The notes under the pieces: generated by a model | The model's database searches: none | What the model was told of the DNA's origin: nothing | The model's input: only the letters and a program-made list of their open reading frames with translations | Translations under genes and position numbers: made by a program | Source: Pedobacter ginsengisoli | GTDB lineage: Bacteria > Bacteroidota > Bacteroidia > Sphingobacteriales > Sphingobacteriaceae | Direction of reading: 5' to 3' | NCBI RefSeq assembly: GCF_002736205.1 | Contig: NZ_CP024091.1 | Coordinates: 4,833,555-4,897,554, forward strand | DNA: 64,000 bases | Shown here: positions 26,815 to 34,385 of the stretch, piece by piece | Layout of the letters: each line of letters starts with the position of its first letter | How positions within the stretch are numbered: position 1 is the stretch's first letter

Positions 26815-27190
26815 TTAGCTCAGAAGTGACGCTACCGTGAGCACCCTTATCGTTGCACGGTCTTCCAGAACCTCTGGCTCGGTAAGTCGGGGGTCCGCGC
26901 TTTTTGCGTTAAAAATATGGAGGTACTTATAGCTATTCTTTATACACTAATCCTTTGCCCACCAGACTGAGCAAGATTACTCCTTTCTTGTAGATTGATA
27001 TGACCCGCGTCTAGACAGGTTGGAGGCAGCTTTGGGTTTGCTTCGGGTAAAGGTATCCATTTTCCGAAGCAATCTGCTCTCAATCCTTAATCTGTCCTGA
27101 TTCTGCCGAACAGAAGGTTCGATCCGGAACCTAAAAACGAATCAAATTATCGTAATGGCAACGCTTTGCCAAAAAATTAATCCTTAAAAT
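26815..27190. other. Structured, G+C-rich gene-free stretch
   Basis: No convincing gene was found in these 376 bases. The first 80 bases (26821-26900) are 49/80 G or C, far above the surroundings. Short inverted repeats are dense: ACCGTG/CACGGT (26834-26839 with 26856-26861), CCAGA/TCTGG (26865-26877), TTGCTTCGG/CCGAAGCAA (27038-27046 with 27064-27072), TTCTG/CAGAA (27101-27115), AGGTTC/GAACCT (27115-27132) and TGGCAA/TTGCCA (27156-27171). Two modest minus-strand open frames cross it (to stops at 26815 and 26977). It could be a structured RNA, a decayed mobile element or a dispersed repeat. It is not a recognisable tRNA, RNase P RNA, tmRNA or SRP RNA. Confidence 0.5.
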
Positions 27191-27649
27191 ATGAAAAGAT
27201 CAAAGAAAGCAACCAATCACATCTTTATTAAGGCTTATACCAGAAGTAATTTCAGTACTGTAGAATTTGCTATCCTTAAGATCTCTCCAAAGTGGTTTGA
27301 ACTTGCAAATCAGCGTTTAGAGGCCATTAGAGACTTTAAAGAGGGAGTTTGCCTAAATAACCATAGTTTCTGGCATTCACCACTTAATTTCTATAAGAAT
27401 CCGGTTGGCAAGAAGCTTCCTGATAAGATACTGCCTAAATATGAGGATTGGGCATTTATAACATTAGATCCTGAAGAAGAAAACACCTTTCCTCTTGTTG
27501 AAACCGGCTATGGGCCACATGAATTCATCATCACTAAAAATGGAATAGCGCACTTCAAAGCCCATGGCAGGTATATTGGAGAGGTGTTTTTGACAGAAGA
27601 ATTTAACTTATATAAATTAATAGCCAAAGCTCTCAGCTTCGTTGAGTAG
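27191..27649 (+). CDS. Hypothetical protein of 152 aa
   Basis: I do not recognise this family. The protein is soluble, without signal peptide or membrane segments, and starts with basic residues. Notable stretches are ILKISPKWFEL (about 27-37), a histidine/tryptophan-containing CLNNHSFWHSPLNFY, then WAFITLDPEEE and GPHEFIITKNGIAHFKAHGRYIGE. The alternating charged and aromatic pattern suggests a small alpha/beta protein. It follows the odd structured stretch and precedes the DUF4271 gene by 40 bases on the same strand; no function should be assigned. Confidence 0.6.
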   Translation: MKRSKKATNHIFIKAYTRSNFSTVEFAILKISPKWFELANQRLEAIRDFKEGVCLNNHSFWHSPLNFYKNPVGKKLPDKILPKYEDWAFITLDPEEENTFPLVETGYGPHEFIITKNGIAHFKAHGRYIGEVFLTEEFNLYKLIAKALSFVE

Positions 27650-27676
27650 TGAGGCATGATCTTCAAAACTTTTATC

Positions 27677-27684
27677 TAAATTTG
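27677..27684 (+). promoter_or_regulatory. -7 box (TAnnTTTG) abutting the DUF4271 gene
   Basis: TAAATTTG is an exact match to the Bacteroidota -7 consensus. It ends five bases before the ATG at 27690, implying an almost leaderless transcript if it is used. Confidence 0.4.
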
Positions 27685-27689
27685 GGGCA

Positions 27690-28670
27690 ATGAATTTGAG
27701 CCGTATTATACTTATTGCGACCTTGTTTTTTGCCTTAGGCTATAATCGGACTTATGCACAAACAGTACCGGAGGATGCAGATACTACTATAGCAGCACCC
27801 GCTTATACCCGTAAATTTGTAAAGGACCCTGCTTTTCTTGCCCGCCAAAAATTTGTTACAGATTCTATAATGACTCATAGCTGGCTCTTTCCGGATTCAA
27901 TGATTCATAAGCATATGATTATGGATAGTATCATTCTGGCAAATACAGTGGGCAGTTCTAATCTGATTACCAGATATAAAGAGCTTACCACAATGAAGGT
28001 AAGTAAATACAGATTGGGCAAGCCTATACCAAAGGGCTCGGTTTGGGTTCCTGCTATTGTAGGTTTACTTCTGGTTTTGTTTGCAGTACTCAAAATATCT
28101 TTTAATAAACAACTGCAAACAATTGTTCAGTCCTTTTTCAGTAATCGGGTATTAAACAATTTAAATAAAGAGGACAACTTATTTACATCATGGCCCTTTT
28201 TGCTTTTATTTGTTCAATTTGGCTTTACAATAGGGATGTTTTTTTATCTCGTATCTGGCTTTTATCATATTTCATTTCCGGGCACAGGCTTTCAGTTTTA
28301 TCTCAGTATTTCAATTCTGATTGTAGTTTTGTATATAATGAAAATAGTTATCCTAAGGCTGTTGGGGTATCTTTTTAACATCCAGAAACCGATTAATGAA
28401 TATGTTACAATATTATATTTGAGTTATTTTAACCTTTCTTTAGTGTTCATTCCATTAGTTATAGCTTTCTCATTATCGCCCTTAAAATATGGGCCATACT
28501 ATATTGCTATCTCTTTTATACTATTAGGCGTGATTTTTGCTTTTCAATTTATAAGGGCAGGGGTTAACATATTATCTCATCATCGATTTTCAAAAGTCTA
28601 TTTGTTTTTGTACTTTTGTGCCCTCGAAATTTGCCCTATATTAATTTTAATCAAGGCAATAGGATTATAA
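27690..28670 (+). CDS. DUF4271 membrane protein
   Basis: A 326-aa protein with a signal peptide (about 1-24), a periplasmic region of about 90 residues, and then six to seven membrane helices from about residue 115 to the C terminus. The arrangement and position directly upstream of the uroporphyrinogen-III synthase gene match DUF4271, a Bacteroidota family of unknown function. The stop is 16 bases before the next start, so co-transcription is likely. The recurring link to the haem gene suggests a role in tetrapyrrole or envelope metabolism, but nothing in the sequence shows which. Confidence 0.75.
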   Translation: MNLSRIILIATLFFALGYNRTYAQTVPEDADTTIAAPAYTRKFVKDPAFLARQKFVTDSIMTHSWLFPDSMIHKHMIMDSIILANTVGSSNLITRYKELTTMKVSKYRLGKPIPKGSVWVPAIVGLLLVLFAVLKISFNKQLQTIVQSFFSNRVLNNLNKEDNLFTSWPFLLLFVQFGFTIGMFFYLVSGFYHISFPGTGFQFYLSISILIVVLYIMKIVILRLLGYLFNIQKPINEYVTILYLSYFNLSLVFIPLVIAFSLSPLKYGPYYIAISFILLGVIFAFQFIRAGVNILSHHRFSKVYLFLYFCALEICPILILIKAIGL

Positions 28671-28686
28671 CCGTGTAATTTGTAAA

Positions 28687-29457
28687 ATGCAAGAAAAGAC
28701 AGAAGATAGGTTGCGTAAGGTAAAGAGTATATTAATCACATTACCAAAACCAGAAACAGAGAAATCACCATACTTTGATTTAGCAAAAAAGTACAATGTG
28801 AAAATTGATTTCAGATCGTTTATTCATGTTGAAGGTGTGCCTGCAAGGGATTTTAGAAAGGATAAAATCACATTAAGTGATTTCACATCAGTGGTATTTA
28901 CCAGTAGAAATGCAGTTGATCATTTTTTCAGAATTTGTGAGGAAATGAGATACGAAGTTCCTGCTGATCTGAAGTATTTCTGTATTTCAGAATCTACTGC
29001 ACTATACCTGCAGAAGTACATACAGTACAGAAAACGAAAGATCTTTTTTGGAAAGCAAACTGCGGCCGACTTAGCCGAAGTGTTAAAAAAACATGCAGGT
29101 GAGAAATTCCTATACCCTTGCTCTGACGTAGCTACTGAAGATACCATGAATTTCTTGCAGAAGAATGGTTATGATTTTACTCCGGCAGTATTATTCAAAA
29201 CGGTTGTTTCAGATCTTTCAGATCTGGCCGAAGTTTTTTATGATGTAATCGGGTTCTTTAGTCCTTCAAGTATTCAGTCGTTATTTACAAACTTCCCTGA
29301 ATTTAAACAAAACAATACGCGTATAGCTGCTTTTGGAGTAAATACCCATAAGGCTGTTAAAGACGCTGGCCTTATTGTAGATATTGCAGCCCCTTCTCCA
29401 GAGGCTCCATCTATGATTATGGCAATAGAGAATTATATTAAAAAGTCTAACAAATAA
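28687..29457 (+). CDS. hemD: Uroporphyrinogen-III synthase
   Basis: A 256-aa cytoplasmic enzyme that cyclises hydroxymethylbilane with inversion of ring D, giving uroporphyrinogen III for haem synthesis. The two alpha/beta domains are visible: SILITLPKPE, then VVFTSRNAVDHFF (about 72-84), YPCSDVA (about 140-146) and VIGFFSPSSIQSL (about 190-202), which correspond to conserved HemD positions. HemD proteins are poorly conserved, so the match rests on pattern and context. It ends at a strong terminator that overlaps its stop codon. Confidence 0.85.
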   Translation: MQEKTEDRLRKVKSILITLPKPETEKSPYFDLAKKYNVKIDFRSFIHVEGVPARDFRKDKITLSDFTSVVFTSRNAVDHFFRICEEMRYEVPADLKYFCISESTALYLQKYIQYRKRKIFFGKQTAADLAEVLKKHAGEKFLYPCSDVATEDTMNFLQKNGYDFTPAVLFKTVVSDLSDLAEVFYDVIGFFSPSSIQSLFTNFPEFKQNNTRIAAFGVNTHKAVKDAGLIVDIAAPSPEAPSMIMAIENYIKKSNK

Positions 29458-29484
29458 AGCTTAACAAATCGTTAAGCTTTATTT
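29452..29484 (+). terminator. Terminator after hemD
   Basis: A perfect 14-base-pair stem, AAATAAAGCTTAAC with GTTAAGCTTTATTT, encloses a five-base loop. It includes the hemD stop codon (29455-29457). The stem ends in ATTT followed by C, so the U-tract is short but the hairpin is long. It isolates hemD from the gld operon. Confidence 0.75.
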
Positions 29485-29545
29485 CGTTAAAGTTTAATAA
29501 TTGTATTTTTTTGCTCTAAAATCTGTTCATTTTAGTCTTTAGGTA

Positions 29546-29553
29546 TATTTTTG
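29546..29553 (+). promoter_or_regulatory. -7 box (TAnnTTTG) of the gldKLMN operon
   Basis: TATTTTTG matches TAnnTTTG exactly. It lies 65 bases before the gldK ATG at 29619, in the 161-base region between the hemD terminator and gldK. A convincing -33 element was not seen. Confidence 0.5.
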
Positions 29554-29618
29554 CCCCTAAGAATTGTAAATATCAATCATTATTGATAAAATTGTTAGGA
29601 AATTGCTTAACGCTAATT

Positions 29619-30986
29619 ATGAGAAACAGCTACTTATTAGGTTTTTTTATTGTTACAATATTACTTTCTAGTTGTGGAAAGGGCGGCCAGGGTGAACTGG
29701 TTGGGGTGTACAATAAGAAATTCAGAAATAATAGGATTCCCTTGGGTATGGTTTACATACCTCCGGGCAGAACCCTTATAGGTATGTCTGATGAGGACAT
29801 TAATAACTCACAGAGCTCACCTAGTAAAATGACCTCCTTTAGTGCTTTTTTTATGGATCAAACTGAGATTACTAATGCCGAGTACAGGCAATTTGTAAAC
29901 TGGGTTAGAGATTCAATTGCTGTAACTTCTTTAGGGCCTTCTGGTGCACCTGCTTATTTTCAGGCACAGCCTCAAGGTGCTGCAGGCTCAGCCTCACTTG
30001 GTGGTACCAGAAATATTGACTGGAGAAAAGTTGGTAACGGATCGCAGTTATGGAGCAGCAAAAATGGGGGATATGCCAGTAAGCTAACCGATATGTATTA
30101 TAGCGGTGCTGATGCCATTCCGGGAAGAAATGAAATTGATATTAGAAAACTAAGATATGCATACAGCTATGTAAGTACAGATTTAGCTGCTGAAGGAAGA
30201 AACGATCCTTCTAAAAAAAGGCAGGACTTTATTGTTACTTATACTGATTTGCCTGATCCTTCTAATCCTAATCATCACCCATCTATTGCAGTTTATCCTG
30301 ATACAATGGTATGGAAAATAGATTATTCTTATTCGCAGAATGACCCAATGGTTAAAACTTATTTTAACCACCCATCTTATGACGATTATCCTGTGGTTGG
30401 TGTAAACTGGGAGCAAGCTTCAGCATTCTGTGTATGGCGTACACGCTTCTATGAATCAGTAGCTGTAGCAAGGAAACAACCTCTTAACGCTAGGCCTGAA
30501 TACCAGTTGCCAAGTGATGCTCAGTTTGAATATGCTGCCAGAGGTGGTAATGTGAAAACAAAATATCCTTGGGGTGGGCCTTATGTGCGTAATACGAAAG
30601 GCTGTATGCAAGCCAACTTTAAAGTGGGACGTGGAAATTATTCGGATGATGGTGGTATGTATACTGTAAACGTTAAATCTTATTTTCCGAATGATTATGG
30701 GTTATACAATATGGCGGGTAATGTTGCTGAGTGGACTATAACTGCTTATAACCCATCTGCAGCTCCGATGCTACACGATTTTAACCCTAACTTTACTTAT
30801 GTAGCCAAAACTTCGGACAGCAAATACAAAAAACGTAAAGTTGTAAGAGGTGGCTCATGGAAAGACATAGGTTTCTTCCTGCAGAACTCTGTTGGTACTT
30901 ATGAGTATCAGGATGAGGCAAGATCTTATATTGGTTTCAGATGTATTTCTGCATATCCTGGAACTGATATTTCTTATAAAAACTAA
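29619..30986 (+). CDS. gldK: GldK/PorK-type type IX secretion lipoprotein
   Basis: A 455-aa outer-membrane lipoprotein of the type IX secretion system. The ATG at 29619 gives a clean lipoprotein signal ending in LLSSC (C20); a TTG at 29583 would only add twelve residues. The rest is a formylglycine-generating-enzyme-like (SUMF1) fold: MVYIPPGRTLIGMSDED (about 44-60), FMDQTEITNAEYRQFVNW, YPVVGVNWEQASAFCVWR, LPSDAQFEYAARGG and RKVVRGGSWKD. GldK forms a periplasmic ring with GldN under the outer membrane. It is first in gldK-gldL-gldM-gldN, with 44-base spacing to gldL. Confidence 0.94.
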   Translation: MRNSYLLGFFIVTILLSSCGKGGQGELVGVYNKKFRNNRIPLGMVYIPPGRTLIGMSDEDINNSQSSPSKMTSFSAFFMDQTEITNAEYRQFVNWVRDSIAVTSLGPSGAPAYFQAQPQGAAGSASLGGTRNIDWRKVGNGSQLWSSKNGGYASKLTDMYYSGADAIPGRNEIDIRKLRYAYSYVSTDLAAEGRNDPSKKRQDFIVTYTDLPDPSNPNHHPSIAVYPDTMVWKIDYSYSQNDPMVKTYFNHPSYDDYPVVGVNWEQASAFCVWRTRFYESVAVARKQPLNARPEYQLPSDAQFEYAARGGNVKTKYPWGGPYVRNTKGCMQANFKVGRGNYSDDGGMYTVNVKSYFPNDYGLYNMAGNVAEWTITAYNPSAAPMLHDFNPNFTYVAKTSDSKYKKRKVVRGGSWKDIGFFLQNSVGTYEYQDEARSYIGFRCISAYPGTDISYKN

Positions 30987-31030
30987 CAAACCAATAAAAC
31001 CCAAAAATCGAAAATCCTTATTTTAATAAA

Positions 31031-31840
31031 ATGGCAGCAAATAAAAAATTTGATAAGATGCACTTAGCTATATCGCTTGGTGCTAGTGTTGTAATTCTTG
31101 GAGCACTTTTCAAAATCCTACACCTTGGTGGTGTTTGGGGTAATTATATGATTGGTGCCGGATTGGGGGTAGAGGCAATTCTATTTGCACTAACCGGATT
31201 TATTCAGCCTGAACCGGAGCCGGCATGGGAAAGGGTATATCCTGAATTAAGAGATGATTTTGATGGTGAACTGCCTAAAGCTTCGGCCAGACCTGTTGCT
31301 GCACCGGCAAGTTTTTCTTCAACTGCGGCTTTAGATAAAATGTTGGTAGACGCTAAAATTGGCCCAGAATTGATTGAAAGCCTGGGTACAGGCTTACGCA
31401 CTTTCGGAGATAAGGTTGCCGCCATATCTAATGTTGCTGATGTTTCAACTGCAACTGCTGAATTCACAGGTAAAATCAAAGGCGCATCTGCAAGTTTTGA
31501 TAACTTAAATAATGCATTTGAAAAAGCTACCTCGCAATTGGTTGAAATGGGCGAAAGCAATGTTGCTTCTAAATCTTACCATGAGCAGGTAAATACGCTT
31601 GCTAAAAATTTATCAGCTTTAAATGCTGTTTATGAATTAGAACTACAGGATTCAAGTGCTCACTTAAAATCTATGAATAAGTTTTACCAGAACTTGTCTC
31701 TTACAATGAACAACTTTAATGAATCAATGGAAGATTCTAAACAGTTTAAAGATGAAGTAGGTAAACTGGCTAAAAATCTGGCATCATTGAATGCTATTTA
31801 TGGCAATATGTTATCTGCTATGAATCAGCCACGCGGATAA
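31031..31840 (+). CDS. gldL: GldL/PorL, type IX secretion motor subunit
   Basis: A 269-aa inner-membrane protein. Two helices (about 11-31 and 36-57) are followed by a cytoplasmic region with two related segments (around 190 and 240, sharing LAKNLASLNAIYG-like sequence). The second helix contains E48 (GAGLGVEAI), the glutamate position known to be essential for proton use in GldLM; K28 and H31 are nearby in the first helix. GldL and GldM form the proton-driven motor that powers secretion and gliding. Length is close to the family norm. Confidence 0.94.
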   Translation: MAANKKFDKMHLAISLGASVVILGALFKILHLGGVWGNYMIGAGLGVEAILFALTGFIQPEPEPAWERVYPELRDDFDGELPKASARPVAAPASFSSTAALDKMLVDAKIGPELIESLGTGLRTFGDKVAAISNVADVSTATAEFTGKIKGASASFDNLNNAFEKATSQLVEMGESNVASKSYHEQVNTLAKNLSALNAVYELELQDSSAHLKSMNKFYQNLSLTMNNFNESMEDSKQFKDEVGKLAKNLASLNAIYGNMLSAMNQPRG

Positions 31841-31886
31841 TTAGTAATTATTTTATTTATTAATTAACCAAACAGACCTATTCAGA

Positions 31887-33425
31887 ATGGCCGGAGGAAA
31901 ACAGACAACGAGACAGAAGATGATCAATATCATGTATTTGGTATTGTTAGCTATGCTCGCCCTAAACGTATCAGATACCATATTAAACGCTTTTAAAAAC
32001 ATCAATGATAGTTTAGTTAGTTCAAAAACTAATGTAAATACGAGCATTGAACAATTGTTTACATCGTTTCAAAATACAAAATTAAAAGATGAGCCTGCAA
32101 GGGCACAACCTATATGGGAAAAGGCTAATAAAGCCAAAGCTTATGCAGATGAGCTGAATAATTATGTGCAAAAACTGAAAGACAGATTTAATGCTGAAGG
32201 GAAAGGTATTGATGAGGAAACAGGTGATCTTGTTGAAAGAGCAAACCTTGATATTGCACAAGGCATTATGATTAATGATAAAGAAGGTCAGAAGCTTAAA
32301 GTTAAGATCAATGAAACCCGCGAGAAATTAATTGCTTTGCTGGATGAGAAAGATCGTGGAGGTGTAACCTTTACTCTTGAGGCTAAAGACGCTGCGAAAA
32401 GCATTAACGGCAATAAAAAATGGGAAGATATTAACTTTAGTGAAGGTACCCCACTTACTGCTGCAAATACAATTTTGACTAAAATACAATCTGACGTTAA
32501 AAATGCTGAGGCCGAGATTGTAAAGAAATTATTCGGTAACATGGATAAAGCACTTGTAAATTTAGATCAGTTTGAGGCGGTGGCTGTAGCACCAAGTTCA
32601 TACGTGGTACAAGGCCAGCCGTACACTGCACAGGTTTTTTTAACCGCCAGCGATTCAAGATCTAATCCTGAAATTTCTGTGGGTGGAAATGCTTTATCTG
32701 TTAAAGAGGGGAAAGGAACTTATACCGGAGGTACAGGAAGTGTTGGTGTATTTAAATGGAAGGGTATCATCCGCGTTAGACAAACTGACGGACAGATTAA
32801 AGAATATCCTACGGCAGAACAGAGCTATCAGGTAGCTAAGCCTTCTGCTACGGTATCACCAGATAAAATGAATGTTATTTATGCAGGTATTCCTAACCCA
32901 TTCTCTGTTTCTGCAGCTGGTTTCCCTTTAGAAAGTGTTCGTGCTTCTATTTCAGGAGGATCAATTTCGGGCGGTAATGGTAAGTATACTGTTAATGTTG
33001 ACGGTGGACAGGTTGGTAAAACTTTGAGTATTAATGTTTCTGCAACTAATGCAGGTAAAACATTAAATTTGGGTTCTCAGCAGTTCAGAGTTAAAGGCTT
33101 GCCAACACCAAGAGCATATGTAAAAGGCAAAGCCGGAGGAAATGTTCCTTTGGAATGGCTAGAAAGTGCCGGTGGAATTGAAACACAACTTGAAGATTTT
33201 GTTTTTGATGTTAAGTTCAGAGTGATCAGGTTTTCTGCTACCTTTATTAATCCAAAAGCAGATGCTGTTACCATTCCATGTAATGGGGGCGGTTTTAACG
33301 GACAGATTAAAGGTGCTTTAAATTCTATTAAACCTAATGCAACTATTATCTTTAAGGATATTGTTTGTGAAGGACCGGATGGAAGACAAAAAGTTTTGGA
33401 TGGAATTACATTTGTAGCAAAATAG
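31887..33425 (+). CDS. gldM: GldM/PorM, type IX secretion motor subunit
   Basis: A 512-aa protein anchored by one N-terminal helix (about 14-34, IMYLVLLAMLALNVS) with a long periplasmic part. The first periplasmic domain is helical (about 40-220), and beta-rich domains follow, as in GldM where four domains span the periplasm and contact the GldK/GldN ring. The KQTTRQKMINIMYLVL start is highly typical. It lies 46 bases after gldL and six bases before gldN. Confidence 0.94.
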   Translation: MAGGKQTTRQKMINIMYLVLLAMLALNVSDTILNAFKNINDSLVSSKTNVNTSIEQLFTSFQNTKLKDEPARAQPIWEKANKAKAYADELNNYVQKLKDRFNAEGKGIDEETGDLVERANLDIAQGIMINDKEGQKLKVKINETREKLIALLDEKDRGGVTFTLEAKDAAKSINGNKKWEDINFSEGTPLTAANTILTKIQSDVKNAEAEIVKKLFGNMDKALVNLDQFEAVAVAPSSYVVQGQPYTAQVFLTASDSRSNPEISVGGNALSVKEGKGTYTGGTGSVGVFKWKGIIRVRQTDGQIKEYPTAEQSYQVAKPSATVSPDKMNVIYAGIPNPFSVSAAGFPLESVRASISGGSISGGNGKYTVNVDGGQVGKTLSINVSATNAGKTLNLGSQQFRVKGLPTPRAYVKGKAGGNVPLEWLESAGGIETQLEDFVFDVKFRVIRFSATFINPKADAVTIPCNGGGFNGQIKGALNSIKPNATIIFKDIVCEGPDGRQKVLDGITFVAK

Positions 33426-33431
33426 AATATT

Positions 33432-34313
33432 ATGAAAAATGTGTTAGGTATTGTTGCATTATTGTTGTTAAGTATTGGTGCTTATGCCCAGGTACCTGCA
33501 ACTCCGGTGAAGACAGATTCAGTTAAAAAAACTAAGATCAAAACTCCACCAAAGGATGGGTTTGCAGTACGAAGAGACATTGACAGTAATGTAATGGTTC
33601 CATATGCTGATGTAAGAGAAGAAGATGTTTATTATGCTAAAAGAATTTGGCGTGAAATTGATTTGAGAGACACAATTAACTCAGTGCTTAAAGCTGAGGA
33701 TTCGAAACTAATAGATATCTTATTGGAAGCAATAGGAAACGAGGAATTAACCGTTTATTCTAATAAAGACACCACAGCTGGAAAGCTTCTTGATGATAAT
33801 GATTCGTTTCGTATTGCTTTGACTGCCCAAGAGGCTTTACAAAGCGCAAGAGGTGTAAGCGAGGGTGTTGCAGATTCTGCAACAGGAAAAATTGCTGAAC
33901 CGTCTTTAAGAAGGTTAAGATCTGATGAGTTTTTAAAATACAGAATAAAGGAGGATTGGATTTTAGACTCCAAGCGTTCTGTTTTTGAACCAAGAATTGT
34001 TGGTATTGCACCGATGAAGGAGGTTGAAGGACATTGGCAGCCGGTATTTTGGGTGTATTATGATGATGCACGTGAGCTGTTAAGTAAAAAACGCCTTACT
34101 AACCCAGGTAATGATGCTTCTACCTTAACTTTTGATGACTTTTTTGTTAGAAGGTTGTTTTCTAGTTATGTGGTTAAAGAAACCAATCCTGGAAATAAGA
34201 ATATTACAGATATGTTAGGACTGACAGATCCTAAAGATCCCCGGAAATTATATGAGTCTGAGCGTATAAAGAAATCAATTTCTGATTTTGAGCAAAGCCT
34301 TTGGGAGTATTAG
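33432..34313 (+). CDS. gldN: GldN/PorN, type IX secretion ring protein
   Basis: A 293-aa periplasmic protein with a signal peptide (about 1-19, cleaved after AYAQ). The conserved core includes DVYYAKRIWREIDLRDTINS (about 65-84), the Bacteroidota-specific GldN/PorN signature, and LKYRIKEDWILDSKRSVFEPRI split over about 167-188. GldN binds GldK in the ring below the outer membrane. It closes the four-gene operon, six bases after gldM, and is followed by a shared terminator with convergent uvrC. Confidence 0.93.
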   Translation: MKNVLGIVALLLLSIGAYAQVPATPVKTDSVKKTKIKTPPKDGFAVRRDIDSNVMVPYADVREEDVYYAKRIWREIDLRDTINSVLKAEDSKLIDILLEAIGNEELTVYSNKDTTAGKLLDDNDSFRIALTAQEALQSARGVSEGVADSATGKIAEPSLRRLRSDEFLKYRIKEDWILDSKRSVFEPRIVGIAPMKEVEGHWQPVFWVYYDDARELLSKKRLTNPGNDASTLTFDDFFVRRLFSSYVVKETNPGNKNITDMLGLTDPKDPRKLYESERIKKSISDFEQSLWEY

Positions 34314-34348
34314 AATCACACTCCTAAGCATATATAATAAGTGTACGC

Positions 34349-34385
34349 AAAAAAGTCCTAATGTATTAAACATCAGGACTTTTTT
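34349..34385. terminator. Bidirectional terminator between gldN and uvrC
   Basis: AAAAAAGTCCT (34349-34359) pairs with AGGACTTTTTT (34375-34385); inner ATGT/ACAT can add pairs. The symmetric A/T ends give a U-tract on both strands. On the minus strand it includes the last codons and the stop of uvrC. Confidence 0.85.

Noticed and set aside
27115..27132. GGTTCGATCC resembles a tRNA T-loop
   Set aside because: No 5-base T stem, anticodon arm or acceptor stem can be formed around it; the symmetry is that of a simple AGGTTC/GAACCT hairpin.
27156..27171. TGGCAA/TTGCCA hairpin as a terminator
   Set aside because: A run of A, not T, follows on the plus strand, and the T-run on the minus strand precedes the stem, so it is in the wrong place for termination in either direction.
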